Positions 1-8,877 of a stretch of 64,000 bases of DNA are shown here, piece after piece. The DNA comes from CBDFLD01 sp965249005 (GTDB lineage Bacteria; Acidobacteriota; UBA6911), in the NCBI GenBank assembly GCA_965249005.1, contig CBDFLD010000023.1, positions 1,116,001-1,180,000 of the forward strand. Direction: 5' to 3'. Each line of letters begins with the position of its first letter. Positions within the stretch are counted from its first letter, which is position 1. The notes beneath the pieces were generated by a model, which did not search any database, was not told the DNA's origin, and worked only from the letters and a program-made list of their open reading frames with translations. Both the position numbers and the translations under genes were made by a program.

Positions 1-1
1 G

Positions 2-448
2 GGATTTGCCAAGACTCTTGTGAACGATCTTTCGAACGACCAGATGTGCCAGCAGCCGCACGGTGTCGTCAACAACCCGGCCTGGAGCCTTGGTCACCTG
101 GCGGTTGCCGAGGGTCATCTCTGCCAGCTTTTTGGGGTGGAGTCTCCGGTACCGGAAGGCTGGGGTGAGATATTCCGTACGGGCGGGGTCCCCAGCGCCG
201 ATCCAGGGTCCTATCCGTCACGAGACGAATTGATCAATGTCCTCGCCGAACTCCATGAAAAACTCAATGAGGCTGTGTCCGCGGCGGATCAGGATACGCT
301 GCAACGGGAACATCCCAACGAGGGCACCCGGAAGTACTTCCCAACCGTGGGTGACGTCGCGGTTTTCCTAATGACGTCACACGAAATGGATCATTTGGGA
401 CAGATCGCGGCTTGGCGACGTGCCATGGGTCTGGGACCGGCGAAATAG
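2..448 (+). CDS. DinB-like family protein, 5'-truncated by window edge
   Basis: The reading frame is open from the first bases; a GTG at 20 could be read as a start, but the frame continues upstream and the residues after it (NNPAWSLGHLAV) fall in the middle of the usual DinB/YfiT four-helix fold, so the N-terminus probably lies outside the window. The C-terminal HEMDHLGQIAAWRR segment carries the His-x3-His type metal-binding helix typical of DinB_2 proteins, together with the His of the GHL motif. These proteins are small, soluble, putative metal-dependent enzymes or thiol transferases whose substrates are mostly unknown. It converges with the next gene. The family call is confident; the function is not. 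Confidence 0.75.
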   Translation, partial: GFAKTLVNDLSNDQMCQQPHGVVNNPAWSLGHLAVAEGHLCQLFGVESPVPEGWGEIFRTGGVPSADPGSYPSRDELINVLAELHEKLNEAVSAADQDTLQREHPNEGTRKYFPTVGDVAVFLMTSHEMDHLGQIAAWRRAMGLGPAK

Positions 449-553
449 CCCCTGTCCCACCCGGACATCGTTGGAGGCTCGGGGAACTGTTTCAGATGTG
501 CATCCGAAGATGCGGAAGACGCGAGCAGCGGTGCTCTCCCGTGACGCAGACTC

Positions 554-1695
554 CTAGGACTCGAACAACTTGGGATCGACGAATGGATAGAGAACGAGAT
601 GGTCACACGCGGGCAGAATGTCCTGGTTCGAAACGCGTTCCCTGAGTTTTGTGTAAGCGTATAGTTGCTTGACCGCATGGGCGAAGATCAAGCTGTCGTT
701 TCGCCAATGGCCATGGAGCGTGGGGTTTCCCCAGTAATCCATCGTATAGAAGTGGTCGAGTCCAACGTATTTGGGAGGCGTGAAGTCCCTCGTTGCGTCT
801 GTCGGCGGTTGCCGTGAGCCCGCAGGGCTCGGTGTCCACGTTGCGCAAGGTTTCCGTAGCCCATTGTTGGAAGCTTGAGAATCGCATGGGTATGAGTCAG
901 CCAGTGCATGAAGTTTCCCCGGATGACTCCCTGGTGACGACCGCCGCCATAAGGCGCGAGACGTAGTCTGTCGTATCTCACGATGTGTTCGAACGTCGTG
1001 TCGATGATGTCTCGCTCGTTCTTGTATGGTGGATATGTCTTGCCGCCTCGTCCCCGCTCCGGCACGGAGTCAACTTCGTGCGCGATGTTCACCACACCCT
1101 TGATGATCGACGGCGTGGCCAAGTCGGGACGATCCCTCAAGGCCCGGAGTGCATGCGCGGCGAAGATGACCAGGTGCCCGTGGAGTCGATTCTGTTCGAT
1201 CCTTGATTCAATCGACTGCGGGACCTTGTGAATCAAGCGGGGGTCCGGTTTCTCTTTCGAAAAGGGTTCGAAATACTGTGTCTTCCGTTCCATCAGAAGA
1301 TCAAGTTGGGCCTTGATCGTATCGGCTGCCGGTGCATCGAAGGGGATCTCCTTAAGCAGGTAGTATGCTGCAATGACGGCCGCTCCCCAGTGAGCATTGA
1401 ATGTGCCCGTCCGGTCGTCACGCCCCGCTCCCGGAGGTGTGATGGCCCAGCCTTTTTCGTAGCCTCCGCGAGCAACGCCAGTCAATCCCTTGGTCAGATA
1501 CTCGTCATCGAGCGGATGCAGGCTCCGATTCGAACCGTTCGCCTGAGGTAGCGCGGACGCAGGCCCTGCTGCGGCCTTCCGAGAAGTTTGGCGATGGGAG
1601 CCCGTGCCAAACGTCAAGCCAACTCCCATCTGCTTGACGAAAGTTCGACGTGAGACTTCCGGAAATCGAGCCGGAAAAGGGGAATTATCGATCAT
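554..1695 (-). CDS. Tat-signal secreted protein of unknown function, frameshifted
   Basis: The N-terminus has a twin-arginine motif (SRRTFVKQM) followed by a hydrophobic stretch, so export through Tat is likely. I do not recognise the mature domain; it is alpha-helical looking, with His-rich segments (HGHLVIFAAHALRAL and FMHWLTHTHAILKLP). The frame that starts at 1695 degenerates near 890 and stops at 688, whereas another frame continues from about 870 to a stop at 554 with convincing protein (FYTMDYWGNPTLHGHW, VLYPFVDPKLFES). I therefore join them across a frameshift at about 865-890. It could be a true pseudogene or a sequencing indel. The gene is divergent from the DUF1697 gene, with a palindrome between them. 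Confidence 0.5.
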
Positions 1696-1768
1696 CCATT
1701 TTTCACTGGGTAGCGAGAGGCCCTTGCCGCACCTTCCGGTCCGGTTCGTGTCACGTCGTTCAAATACA

Positions 1769-1791
1769 GAAAGGAACCACGTGTTCCTTTC
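1769..1791. promoter_or_regulatory. Palindrome between divergent genes
   Basis: GAAAGGAAC and GTTCCTTTC form perfect 9-bp arms around a 5-bp spacer in the gap between the Tat-signal gene (minus) and the DUF1697 gene (plus). The position suits an operator read by a dimeric regulator, but no cognate regulator is adjacent. Confidence 0.35.
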
Positions 1792-1847
1792 CGATTATCG
1801 TATTATACAGAACTATTTGATTCCTGTTTTGCCATTCAGGAGATAGC

Positions 1848-2374
1848 GTGAACACGTACGTCGCGCTCTTTCGAGGCATCAATGTGGGTGGAAAGAACAT
1901 CTTGCCCATGCAGGAGCTCGTCACGCTCCTTGAGGATTTGAGTTACGCAAATGTTCGGACGTACATTCAGAGCGGCAACGTAATATTCCAGAGCAAGAAG
2001 AAAGCTGAACCGAAAGATGCGGCTGAAATCGGCAGAAGAGTCTTGAAGAAGAAAGGCTTCGAGCCTACGGTCTTGCTTCTCAGTGAAGCAGCATTTCAGA
2101 GCGCAATAGAAAACAACCCTTTCGCTACGAGCAATGGAAAGGCTTTGCATTTCTTCTTTCTGGAGTCGCCCTCGAGGCGGCCGAAAATCGAGCAGCTAGT
2201 GTCCATGAAAGCGAACTCAGAAGAATTCGAACTCCGTGGAACAGTATTTTATCTTTATGCGCCTTGGGTTGCTCAAAACTCGCGGCAAACGTGGAAAAGG
2301 CGCTTGGTGTTCCAGTGACAGCGAGAAACTGGAATACGGTCCGTAAGCTGGTTTCGATGGTCGGGCAGGCATAG
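1848..2374 (+). CDS. DUF1697 family protein, single frameshift near the 3' end
   Basis: The N-terminus MNTYVALFRGINVGGKN and the following YANVRTYIQSGNVIFQS are the hallmark of DUF1697 (PF08002), small cytosolic proteins of about 175-180 residues with unknown function. The first frame stops at 2318 with a nonsense tail after FYLYAP. From about 2265 the next frame gives the expected family C-terminus (SKLAANVEKALGVPVTARNW, then a Trp-Asn-Thr-Val segment) and stops at 2374. One base is probably missing around 2262-2270 where a Gly/Ser loop is expected. Whether the loss is real or a sequencing error cannot be told from one sequence. Confidence 0.8.
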
Positions 2375-2433
2375 CAACCACTTCGAGTCCGACGGCCTAC
2401 CCAACTGGAACGTTCGGCGCACAAGGAACGAGT

Positions 2434-3111
2434 ATGAAGGAATCGGATCTCTATCTTCCCCTGAAACGGTTTCTGGAATCTCAAAAGTATGAAGTAAAGG
2501 GGGAGGTCGAGGATTGTGACGTCCTAGCCATACGCGGTCAGGAAGCTCCGGTTGTTGTCGAACTCAAGCTCTCTTTCAATCTCAACGTGGTCCTTCAGGC
2601 TGTCGAAAGACTTTCCCTGACTCCAAAAGTATACATCGGCATCCCCGCGCGGTGCGGAATTCTGAAAAGGCGCCGGAGACAGATCATCAAGATGCTCAGG
2701 ATGCTTGGCCTGGGTCTGGTGGCGGTCGATCCGGACCTCGAGGCCGGCAGCGTAGAGGTGCTTCTCGATCCCGGCGAGTATAGACCTCGCAGGTCAAGAT
2801 ACCGCCGAGAGCGTTTGCTTGGTGAGTTCACGAGACGGATAGGCGATCCGAACCTCGGCGGAACAGACAGGAGAAAGGGCATCATGACCGCCTACCGACA
2901 AAGAGCCCTGACAATTGCCGGGTTCCTCCAGAAGAACGGACCGACAAAGGCCTCACACGTGGCCCAAACTCTCCGAGAGCCGAAAGCCAGGGATATATTG
3001 TATAGAGACGTCTACGGCTGGTTCGACAGAGCGTCACGTGGCGTATATGAACTATCTCCTCGAGGAAAGCAGGAAACTCCTCAGTGGCGGGATAAATCCG
3101 GGGACTACTGA
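2434..3111 (+). CDS. DUF2161 putative PD-(D/E)XK phosphodiesterase
   Basis: This 225-residue protein matches the DUF2161 (COG5482) pattern. Residues 1-60 read MKESDLYLPLKRFLE, then DCDVLAIR and VVVELKLS, which supply the Asp and the E-x-K of a restriction-endonuclease-like nuclease core. A basic linker (RRSRYRRERL, about residue 125) leads to a C-terminal helical region that looks like a winged helix (about 155-215). Family members are predicted nucleases, but no substrate is known. It lies 59 bp downstream of the DUF1697 stop, so the two may be cotranscribed. The start ATG has a plausible purine-rich upstream stretch (AAGGAACG). Confidence 0.7.
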   Translation: MKESDLYLPLKRFLESQKYEVKGEVEDCDVLAIRGQEAPVVVELKLSFNLNVVLQAVERLSLTPKVYIGIPARCGILKRRRRQIIKMLRMLGLGLVAVDPDLEAGSVEVLLDPGEYRPRRSRYRRERLLGEFTRRIGDPNLGGTDRRKGIMTAYRQRALTIAGFLQKNGPTKASHVAQTLREPKARDILYRDVYGWFDRASRGVYELSPRGKQETPQWRDKSGDY

Positions 3112-3149
3112 TCAATAGTGGACGCGGAAACGCCGCCAGTGACGCACCG

Positions 3150-3450
3150 TTCTATTGATAGAGGAGATGCGTTTTTGGAGGCTGTTTACCAGCGAAACGG
3201 TGACTCCGGCTTCGCGTTGCGCGCCGAAAGTCTCCCTGGCGACGTTCTTCATGCGACGCCCGGGAATCCACACGGTCGCCGCGCCCGTAATCACCAGGTC
3301 GAATGTGTCCATCGTCATCTGGCCGTTGGAGATCTGGTTGACGTAGACGGCCGTGGCCGTGCCGTCGGCCTCGACCGTGTAGCTTCCCTCGGATTCGAAC
3401 TTCAGAATCCTGCGACCGCCCTGACCATCCGGGGCGTTCACGGTCAACGA
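3150..3450 (-). pseudogene. Remnant of a secreted beta-rich protein
   Basis: On the minus strand, just after the stop of the esterase fusion, one frame gives a well-formed segment (RRILKFESEGSYTVEADGT, ISNGQMTMDTFDLVITGAA) of about 95 residues with alternating polar and hydrophobic strands. It resembles the C-terminal part of lipocalin-like surface proteins in which Gly-x-Tyr-x-Val-x-x-Asp-Gly-Thr repeats occur. There is no credible start; the upstream part of the frame overlaps the end of the esterase gene. I read it as a gene fragment left by rearrangement. The rest of the 370-bp gap holds nothing recognisable. Confidence 0.35.
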
Positions 3451-3481
3451 TCGTTTCGTCTTTCCTGCTCCTTTTGGTGTG

Positions 3482-6109
3482 TTACTGCACGAGGTGCTGA
3501 TCCAGAAACATCCGCACCTTGGCGCGTGCCGTTTTTGATTCCGGAATGTCATGGTGAAACACTTGAAAGATGTGCCACATGCCTTCATAGAGGTCGAGCT
3601 TGACCGGGATTCCGGCCTGATCCAGTGCCTGGTAGTGCCGCACGGCGCTGCTTAGCAGAATCTCCTTCGTGCCGGCCTGAATAAGCGTTGGCGGAAAGCC
3701 TTTCGAATAATCCGCATACACGGGCGAGACATAGGGGTGCTTCTGATCGTTCGGGTCTGCGTATGCGTCGGCACTGTTTTTGAGATTGTCCGGATAATAT
3801 AGCAGTGGATCGGCGTGCTGAAGCGTTGTGTAGCTGTCTCCCGTTTCGGTGATGTCGGACCAGGGGGACCACAACACGACTGCGGCGGGCATTCCGAGCC
3901 CTTCGTCGCGCATCCTCAGAACGGCTGCTGCCGCCAGTCCGCCTCCCGCGGACTCCCCATATAGCGCCATGCTGCCTAAGGCATGCCCTTCTTTGAGCAA
4001 CGCAGAGACTACGGTCAAGACTTGGCGGGTCACTTCCTTCCATCTGGCATGAGGAGCCAACGTGTAGTCGACGGAAATCACTCGCAATCCTGTATCGTTG
4101 GCCATCGGTACCGCGCTGAGCAGGCGCGAGCGAGCACTGTAGAGCGTGTAGCCGCCGCCGTGGGTGTAAACCAGCACCTTGCCGCTCTTTTTCCAACCCT
4201 TTGGCTTGATGTCGAAAACGGGAACACCGCCCAACTTTCGTTCGACGATCTGCGGCTGATATTGCTCGACAACCCTCGCGCTGGCCGCCGCAAATCTCGC
4301 TTCGACACCGGCCTGAACCTTCTTCCAGGCCGTCACGTCGTCCGGCTCCGGCAGTGGCGCATTTCGCGCGGAACGGTCGAACTTTGTCAGTGCCGATTGC
4401 GCCTCTTGGGAGATCGTTGTCGGCACGTGGAAATCATCACCAGCGGCAGCTTCTCCGGCAACGATGCTCGCTTGCGCGGCATGGCTGTTCGGCAAATGAT
4501 TGGTCGGACTACGCCGCAACTCGGCCCAGTGGCTGTGGGCATTTCCGCCACGCGGCCCCGGTAACGACATCGCGATGACGGCGCCGTTGAGGACCTCCCC
4601 TCTCAGGGTGAGGTCGAGGGTCAAGGTATAGGGCCTTCGGGCAGCGTCTTCGGTGCCGAGGTCGCCCATCATGCGCCCGGTCAGAACCCCGGACGTGAAA
4701 CTCGGCTGGTTGAGCAGGGTCTCCAGCTGTCTTCCCAGACGCCCGCGCACGATTCCGCCGGATTCGATGGTCAGCGAAATCGGTAGCTTTCTCCGATAAG
4801 TCCGGACCTGTCCGACCCACTGGCCGGTCAGCTCGGGTCCTGGTCGAAACTCCGGGCTCGAAACGGGTGCCGCAGGTTTCGGCGCGCGCAGCGCGGGAAG
4901 CAGATCTTTTACCACGGCGACGGCGACCGGAGACAGCGACGCGCCCGCGCGGTTGGCTACCAAAGCGATTGTGATCCCCGCGTCCGGGACGAGCCAGAGG
5001 AGCGTGCTGACACCCGGCATCGATCCACCATGGAACACTACCCTGTAGCCCATCCGCTCCTCGGGGGCGACTAGCCACCCGAGGGCGTAGTCTGCCAGAG
5101 CGGGGATCTGCATCTGGTCGATGGCAGAGTCCGTGAGGATCGGCCTCTGGTCCGGCAGCCGCGCCTTGAGATGAAACATCCCGAACCTCACCAGGTCGTG
5201 GGCGCTGGCAAAGATCCCGGAGGCACCGCGATGATCGAAGTCGTAGAACGGCAGCGGGGACCCCCCCGCGTTGTAACGCACGGCGGCATGCGTCTCCATC
5301 CGGGGCCCGATTCCTACCGAGGTTCGGGTCATGCCGAGGGGGATGAAGACCTGCTCGCGCATGAAGTCCTCGTAGCTCCTTCCCGAGACGCGGGCGATCA
5401 CGTAGTCGAGCACGCCGTAGCCCAGGTTGGAATACTGATACCGCTCGCCGGGCGCCGTCATCAAGATACCGTAGCGCAGGATCGTCTCGTCCATTGACGG
5501 CACGCGCCAGGGTTCGTCTTCGTAGAAGAACTGGTAGTGTAGCGGCAGGCCCGAGGTGTGGTTGGCGAGCCGCCGGAGGGTAGCGCCCGTGGCATCTCCG
5601 ACCCCGGCCCGCAGCTTCGCGTCGCCCAGATAGTCGTTGACAGGCCGATCGAGGTCGATCCTGCCGCGCTCGACGAGGATCATCAATGCGGTCGTGGTGA
5701 TCGGCTTGGAGGTCGAGGCGAGTGAGTACGGGGTGTGCTGGGTGGCGGGGATCCGATTCTCCCGGTCAGCCCAGCCGAATCCCGCCTCCCACAGAATCTT
5801 GCCGTCGTGCGCGACGGCCGCCGCTATCGAAGGAACCTGCCGTTCGACGAGACGCTTGCGAATCTCTGCGCGCGCGTTCTCGAACTGCGTCTGCGCCGCC
5901 GCGGGAAGCGCCAGGAATATCCAGGCCAGAGCGGATAGAAAGGACCAGCCAAATATTCTTTGCCGGCACCGACTGCATCGGACGTCGCGGAACGATTTGA
6001 TCCCCGGCGCAGTCGCTTCTGCCCTCCACGCCCGGTCCGGTGCAATCGGCAACAACATGCGAATAACATATGGATTCCACACCAGGAAGGTCAAGATAGG
6101 ATAGGACAT
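3482..6109 (-). CDS. Fusion: serine beta-lactamase-fold hydrolase + HSL-type alpha/beta esterase
   Basis: An 875-residue secreted protein. A hydrophobic signal with ALPAAAQ cleavage site lies at about 52-73. Residues 75-400 form a class C beta-lactamase/esterase domain with S132-T-S-K135 (SxxK), Y226-S-N228 (YxN) and H360-GG in place of KTG, a set typical of esterases and D-aminopeptidases rather than true beta-lactamases. After a beta-rich linker (410-530), residues 560-875 form a hormone-sensitive-lipase-like alpha/beta hydrolase: HGGG at 650 (oxyanion hole), GESAG with S720 and H846; an acidic residue E816 sits where Asp is common. The start is uncertain: 40 or more residues precede the signal core, so a downstream start is possible. 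Two serine hydrolases in one chain is unusual, but there is no stop or frameshift at the junction. Confidence 0.8.
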   Translation of the reverse strand: MSYPILTFLVWNPYVIRMLLPIAPDRAWRAEATAPGIKSFRDVRCSRCRQRIFGWSFLSALAWIFLALPAAAQTQFENARAEIRKRLVERQVPSIAAAVAHDGKILWEAGFGWADRENRIPATQHTPYSLASTSKPITTTALMILVERGRIDLDRPVNDYLGDAKLRAGVGDATGATLRRLANHTSGLPLHYQFFYEDEPWRVPSMDETILRYGILMTAPGERYQYSNLGYGVLDYVIARVSGRSYEDFMREQVFIPLGMTRTSVGIGPRMETHAAVRYNAGGSPLPFYDFDHRGASGIFASAHDLVRFGMFHLKARLPDQRPILTDSAIDQMQIPALADYALGWLVAPEERMGYRVVFHGGSMPGVSTLLWLVPDAGITIALVANRAGASLSPVAVAVVKDLLPALRAPKPAAPVSSPEFRPGPELTGQWVGQVRTYRRKLPISLTIESGGIVRGRLGRQLETLLNQPSFTSGVLTGRMMGDLGTEDAARRPYTLTLDLTLRGEVLNGAVIAMSLPGPRGGNAHSHWAELRRSPTNHLPNSHAAQASIVAGEAAAGDDFHVPTTISQEAQSALTKFDRSARNAPLPEPDDVTAWKKVQAGVEARFAAASARVVEQYQPQIVERKLGGVPVFDIKPKGWKKSGKVLVYTHGGGYTLYSARSRLLSAVPMANDTGLRVISVDYTLAPHARWKEVTRQVLTVVSALLKEGHALGSMALYGESAGGGLAAAAVLRMRDEGLGMPAAVVLWSPWSDITETGDSYTTLQHADPLLYYPDNLKNSADAYADPNDQKHPYVSPVYADYSKGFPPTLIQAGTKEILLSSAVRHYQALDQAGIPVKLDLYEGMWHIFQVFHHDIPESKTARAKVRMFLDQHLVQ

Positions 6110-6190
6110 ACCGCAGTTATTCGCCCCAAGTCGATTGTAACGGGGCCAGAATCATCCGAGTCCTTTCCCGGATCGAGTGGGGCGTCTCTT

Positions 6191-6310
6191 TTAGGCCGGG
6201 ATCTCCGTGACCGCTCGTCCGTTGACATCGGTCAGTCGGAAGTCCGGGCCGCTGTACCGATAGGTCAGCTTTTCGTGGTCCAGACCCAGGAGGTGCAGCA
6301 TAGTAGCTCG
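6191..6310 (-). pseudogene. C-terminal relic of a DUF1501 protein
   Basis: Reading the minus strand to a TAA at 6191-6193 gives TMLHLLGLDHEKLTYRY then SGPDFRLTDVNGRAVTEIPA, which is essentially the conserved last ~38 residues of DUF1501 (COG4102) proteins. These Tat-exported proteins are frequent next to DUF1553/DUF1549 cytochromes in Planctomycetota, Verrucomicrobiota and Acidobacteriota. No upstream part of the gene (usually about 450 residues) is present. The rest of the 6110-6523 gap holds no gene I can support. Confidence 0.75.
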
Positions 6311-6523
6311 ACCCACTCCCTATCAATACCGTAGTAATGCCGCGACTCCGCCGACATTTGTCAATCCGGAAATCGGGTCCGCGAATTCGACTTCACCGCT
6401 GCTTGCTGACACGAGTTCCACAAGCTCGTTAATTAATGTAGTCAATCGAAAACACCGAGTCAGACCCACAAGCCGGGCATGTTTCTGAAATCGGTCGAGA
6501 CAAGTTCTCGCAACGATAGGAGT

Positions 6524-6958
6524 TCATGGATCAAGTGTTTGATTGATGATAACCCACGCCGGCCCCTTTGGACGGCCACTGCATCCATCGACGGAGTACT
6601 CGTACCTACCCGGGCTCATCGCCGTCTTCAGTGCCCAACCGTTGTTCTCTACGGGTATTTCACATGGCATGCCGCAGTTTCCTGGGCCGAACGGATGGCG
6701 ATCACCGAAGAGCAATGTTACGTCGTAGCCGCTGTGATTGCGCCAGCTGAGGTTCTTACCCACCGTGGTGTCACATCTCTCGCATACGCATCCTGGCGCG
6801 ATAATGATATCTCCTGGTTCGTCGTTTGCGCACTCCCACTTCTTTGTTCCGTCATTCCATTTGGCCACCTGTCCGTCCGCACAGTTTACTGGCAGTTCCT
6901 TGCAAGACGGTGTCAAAAGAAGAATCCATCCGAAATGCATCAACATTGCTCTTCGCAT
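6524..6958 (-). CDS. Small exported, probably lipid-anchored, Cys-rich protein
   Basis: The protein is 144 residues from the ATG at 6956-6958. I chose this start over a longer frame because AAAGGA lies about 8 nt upstream and because MRRAMLMHFGWILLLTPSC is an n-h-c signal ending in a Cys, close to a lipobox. The mature part carries several Cys (CADG, CANDEPG, GCVCERC, NCGMPC, DGCSG) and hydrophilic loops, suggesting a disulphide-stabilised extracytoplasmic protein. No family is recognised. Its upstream neighbour is the sulfatase gene at 7315, 356 bp away on the same strand; the gap contains no clear gene or promoter. Confidence 0.55.
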   Translation of the reverse strand: MRRAMLMHFGWILLLTPSCKELPVNCADGQVAKWNDGTKKWECANDEPGDIIIAPGCVCERCDTTVGKNLSWRNHSGYDVTLLFGDRHPFGPGNCGMPCEIPVENNGWALKTAMSPGRYEYSVDGCSGRPKGPAWVIINQTLDP

Positions 6959-7314
6959 TGTTGTATTCCTTTCAATTGTTTCGTGGATAGTTTCCTTCCG
7001 CCGCTGTCGCGAGGGAAATCCAAGCGCTAAACAAAGTCTCATCTGGCGTCAACTTGAGAAGCGTTTGACCAGGCTATGGAAATGGTGAGGGGATTATACT
7101 CCGCGACGGAATCAGAAAATAGGGTGTTCACTCTCTTGTCCATAGAAGCCGCGCGATCCGCATCAGTCCTGACATTGGTTGCATAGGTGTTCGCTGTCGA
7201 GTCGCGCAGCGCGCAACTGTTTGAAGGAAGGCATCGGGCAAGAGATGATACGGGACTCTCCGCCACCGTCCGTTAGCGCTCGTGGACGGGATCCTGATCC
7301 GGAGTTAGTTGCCA
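6959..7314. other. Intergenic stretch without recognised features
   Basis: These 356 bases separate two minus-strand genes. Short open frames exist, but none has a ribosome binding site, start context or family-like sequence. I see no strong hairpin or sigma-70 promoter. Confidence 0.5.
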
Positions 7315-8835
7315 TCAACGTATTCGGCGAGGCGCGGGGAGGTTCGGCACGAGCCCCGCTCCAGTGCGGGTCAACTCCGCCACCATCTCGGCCCGGTACT
7401 GTTCGAGAAGGGGTCTCATGCGGACATCGAGCGCCAGATTCACGAGTTCCTCAGGGTCGGTTTCCAAGTCATAGAGTTCTTCGATCTCGTCTGGCTCGAG
7501 GGTGCAGATATATTTGTACTGTCCCTTGCGTAGTGAAATCCACCAGGGTATGGGTAATCCCGGAAACAGCTCGCCTGCAGTCACGCCGCCATTTGTTTCG
7601 GATCCGAGGCGCGCCACGAAATGCTCCAGCAGTACTGGATGGCCCCAATCGCTCTCCGGGTCTTCCAGAACGGACTCGAGACTATGGCCATGCATCGGCC
7701 ATGGCAGCGGCGTCTCGGCGAAGGCAAAGAACGTGGGCACAAGGTCGGCGACTGAGACGGGATGATTGCACACTTTTCCCTGGGCCACTCGAGCTGGCAA
7801 ACGCGCAACCAATGGGACGCGCATGCAGGCTTCGTAAGGTCCTACCGTGGACGCGAAACCATGTTCGCCGATCGCGAATCCCTGGTCGGAGGTGAAGACG
7901 ATCAATGTATTATCGAGTTGCCCCGTCTCGGTAAGAGCTGCCAGCAGAGCTCCCACACCTTCATCGATCGCACAGATCATGCGATTGTAGGAGCGCACGA
8001 ATTCGGGCAGGGTCGGGTCGCCCGCCAGTACATGTTCTGCCCAAACAGTTCCGTCGTCCCTCTTCTTCCACATCGGGATGTCCTGCATGTAGGAGGGCTT
8101 GCCAGGACGGGGACCGAGGAGATCGCGTGGGGTTGGTACCGCTACGTTCTGGTAACGGTCTTGGTGACGAGGAGGGGCCAGGTGGGGTAGATGGGGGGCG
8201 TTGTAGCAGAGCCACAGAAACCAGGGTTTATCGTGCGGACGCCTGATCTCCTCGACGGCAAACTCCGTGTACAGATCAGTGGAATAACCCGGCAACACCT
8301 TCTTGGGAGCACCATCGATACTCAATGGCTGATCGTAGTACCAGGGGCGCAGTTCCTCGGTATCATTGATCTCCCATTGATCCCAGACGACCGAATGGTC
8401 CCAGTCTCTGCCATGGCCGGTATCGGCTCCCAGGTGCCATTTGCCGATCACGGCGGTGCGGTATCCGGCCCTTCTCAGAGCGGATGGCCAGAGTCGGAAA
8501 ACCTGAGGGTCATAGTCTCCATCTAGATCCATCTCGAGGTTCAGACCTTCGATACCGTGCGGCAGCAGACCGGTCATGGCCGTGGCCCTGCTGGGAGAGC
8601 ACCAGGAACCGGCATAGGCGTATGTAAAGCGCATCCCTTGTTCGGAGAGTCGATCAATATTCGGAGTCTCCACCCATGGTCGGACGCCGTAACTCCCCAC
8701 GGTTTCCCAACTCTGATCGTCCGTGAGGATGAAGAGAATGTTCGGACGGGTACGTTCTGTCCCGATCCCCCTGGAGGATGCCGCCAAAACCGAGAAGGCA
8801 ATCAGAAGTATAGTTCGCGTCCAGGACATCGCCAC
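7315..8835 (-). CDS. Secreted type I sulfatase (formylglycine-dependent)
   Basis: I chose GTG at 8833-8835, since GGGAGGT lies 5-8 nt upstream; ATG at 8829 is a second option. The protein is about 506 residues, with a signal peptide (TILLIAFSVLAASSRG). LTDDQ at 38-41 supplies metal ligands, and C79-S-P-S-R83 is the CxPSR signature in which Cys is oxidised to formylglycine. GKWHLG, NAPHLPH and SDQGFAIGEHG complete the alkaline-phosphatase-superfamily active site. It hydrolyses sulfate esters, most likely on polysaccharides, in the periplasm. It is the last gene of the run ManD-like, two SGNH, SDR, sulfatase. A separate formylglycine-generating or anSME enzyme would be needed and is not in this window. 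Confidence 0.92.
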   Translation of the reverse strand: MAMSWTRTILLIAFSVLAASSRGIGTERTRPNILFILTDDQSWETVGSYGVRPWVETPNIDRLSEQGMRFTYAYAGSWCSPSRATAMTGLLPHGIEGLNLEMDLDGDYDPQVFRLWPSALRRAGYRTAVIGKWHLGADTGHGRDWDHSVVWDQWEINDTEELRPWYYDQPLSIDGAPKKVLPGYSTDLYTEFAVEEIRRPHDKPWFLWLCYNAPHLPHLAPPRHQDRYQNVAVPTPRDLLGPRPGKPSYMQDIPMWKKRDDGTVWAEHVLAGDPTLPEFVRSYNRMICAIDEGVGALLAALTETGQLDNTLIVFTSDQGFAIGEHGFASTVGPYEACMRVPLVARLPARVAQGKVCNHPVSVADLVPTFFAFAETPLPWPMHGHSLESVLEDPESDWGHPVLLEHFVARLGSETNGGVTAGELFPGLPIPWWISLRKGQYKYICTLEPDEIEELYDLETDPEELVNLALDVRMRPLLEQYRAEMVAELTRTGAGLVPNLPAPRRIR

Positions 8836-8877
8836 TGTTTTACCTCCCTCGTATACTCGTCGACATCGACACAAGAC

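Noticed and set aside
605..640. tRNA-like GGTTCGAAA segment
   Set aside because: No cloverleaf can be formed around it and it lies inside the frameshifted Tat-signal gene.
3118..3603. A 161-codon plus-strand frame
   Set aside because: It overlaps the end of the esterase fusion and the minus-strand beta-rich remnant, which looks more protein-like.
3482..6109. Beta-lactam resistance gene
   Set aside because: The domain has HGG instead of KTG and is fused to an esterase; esterase or peptidase function is more likely.
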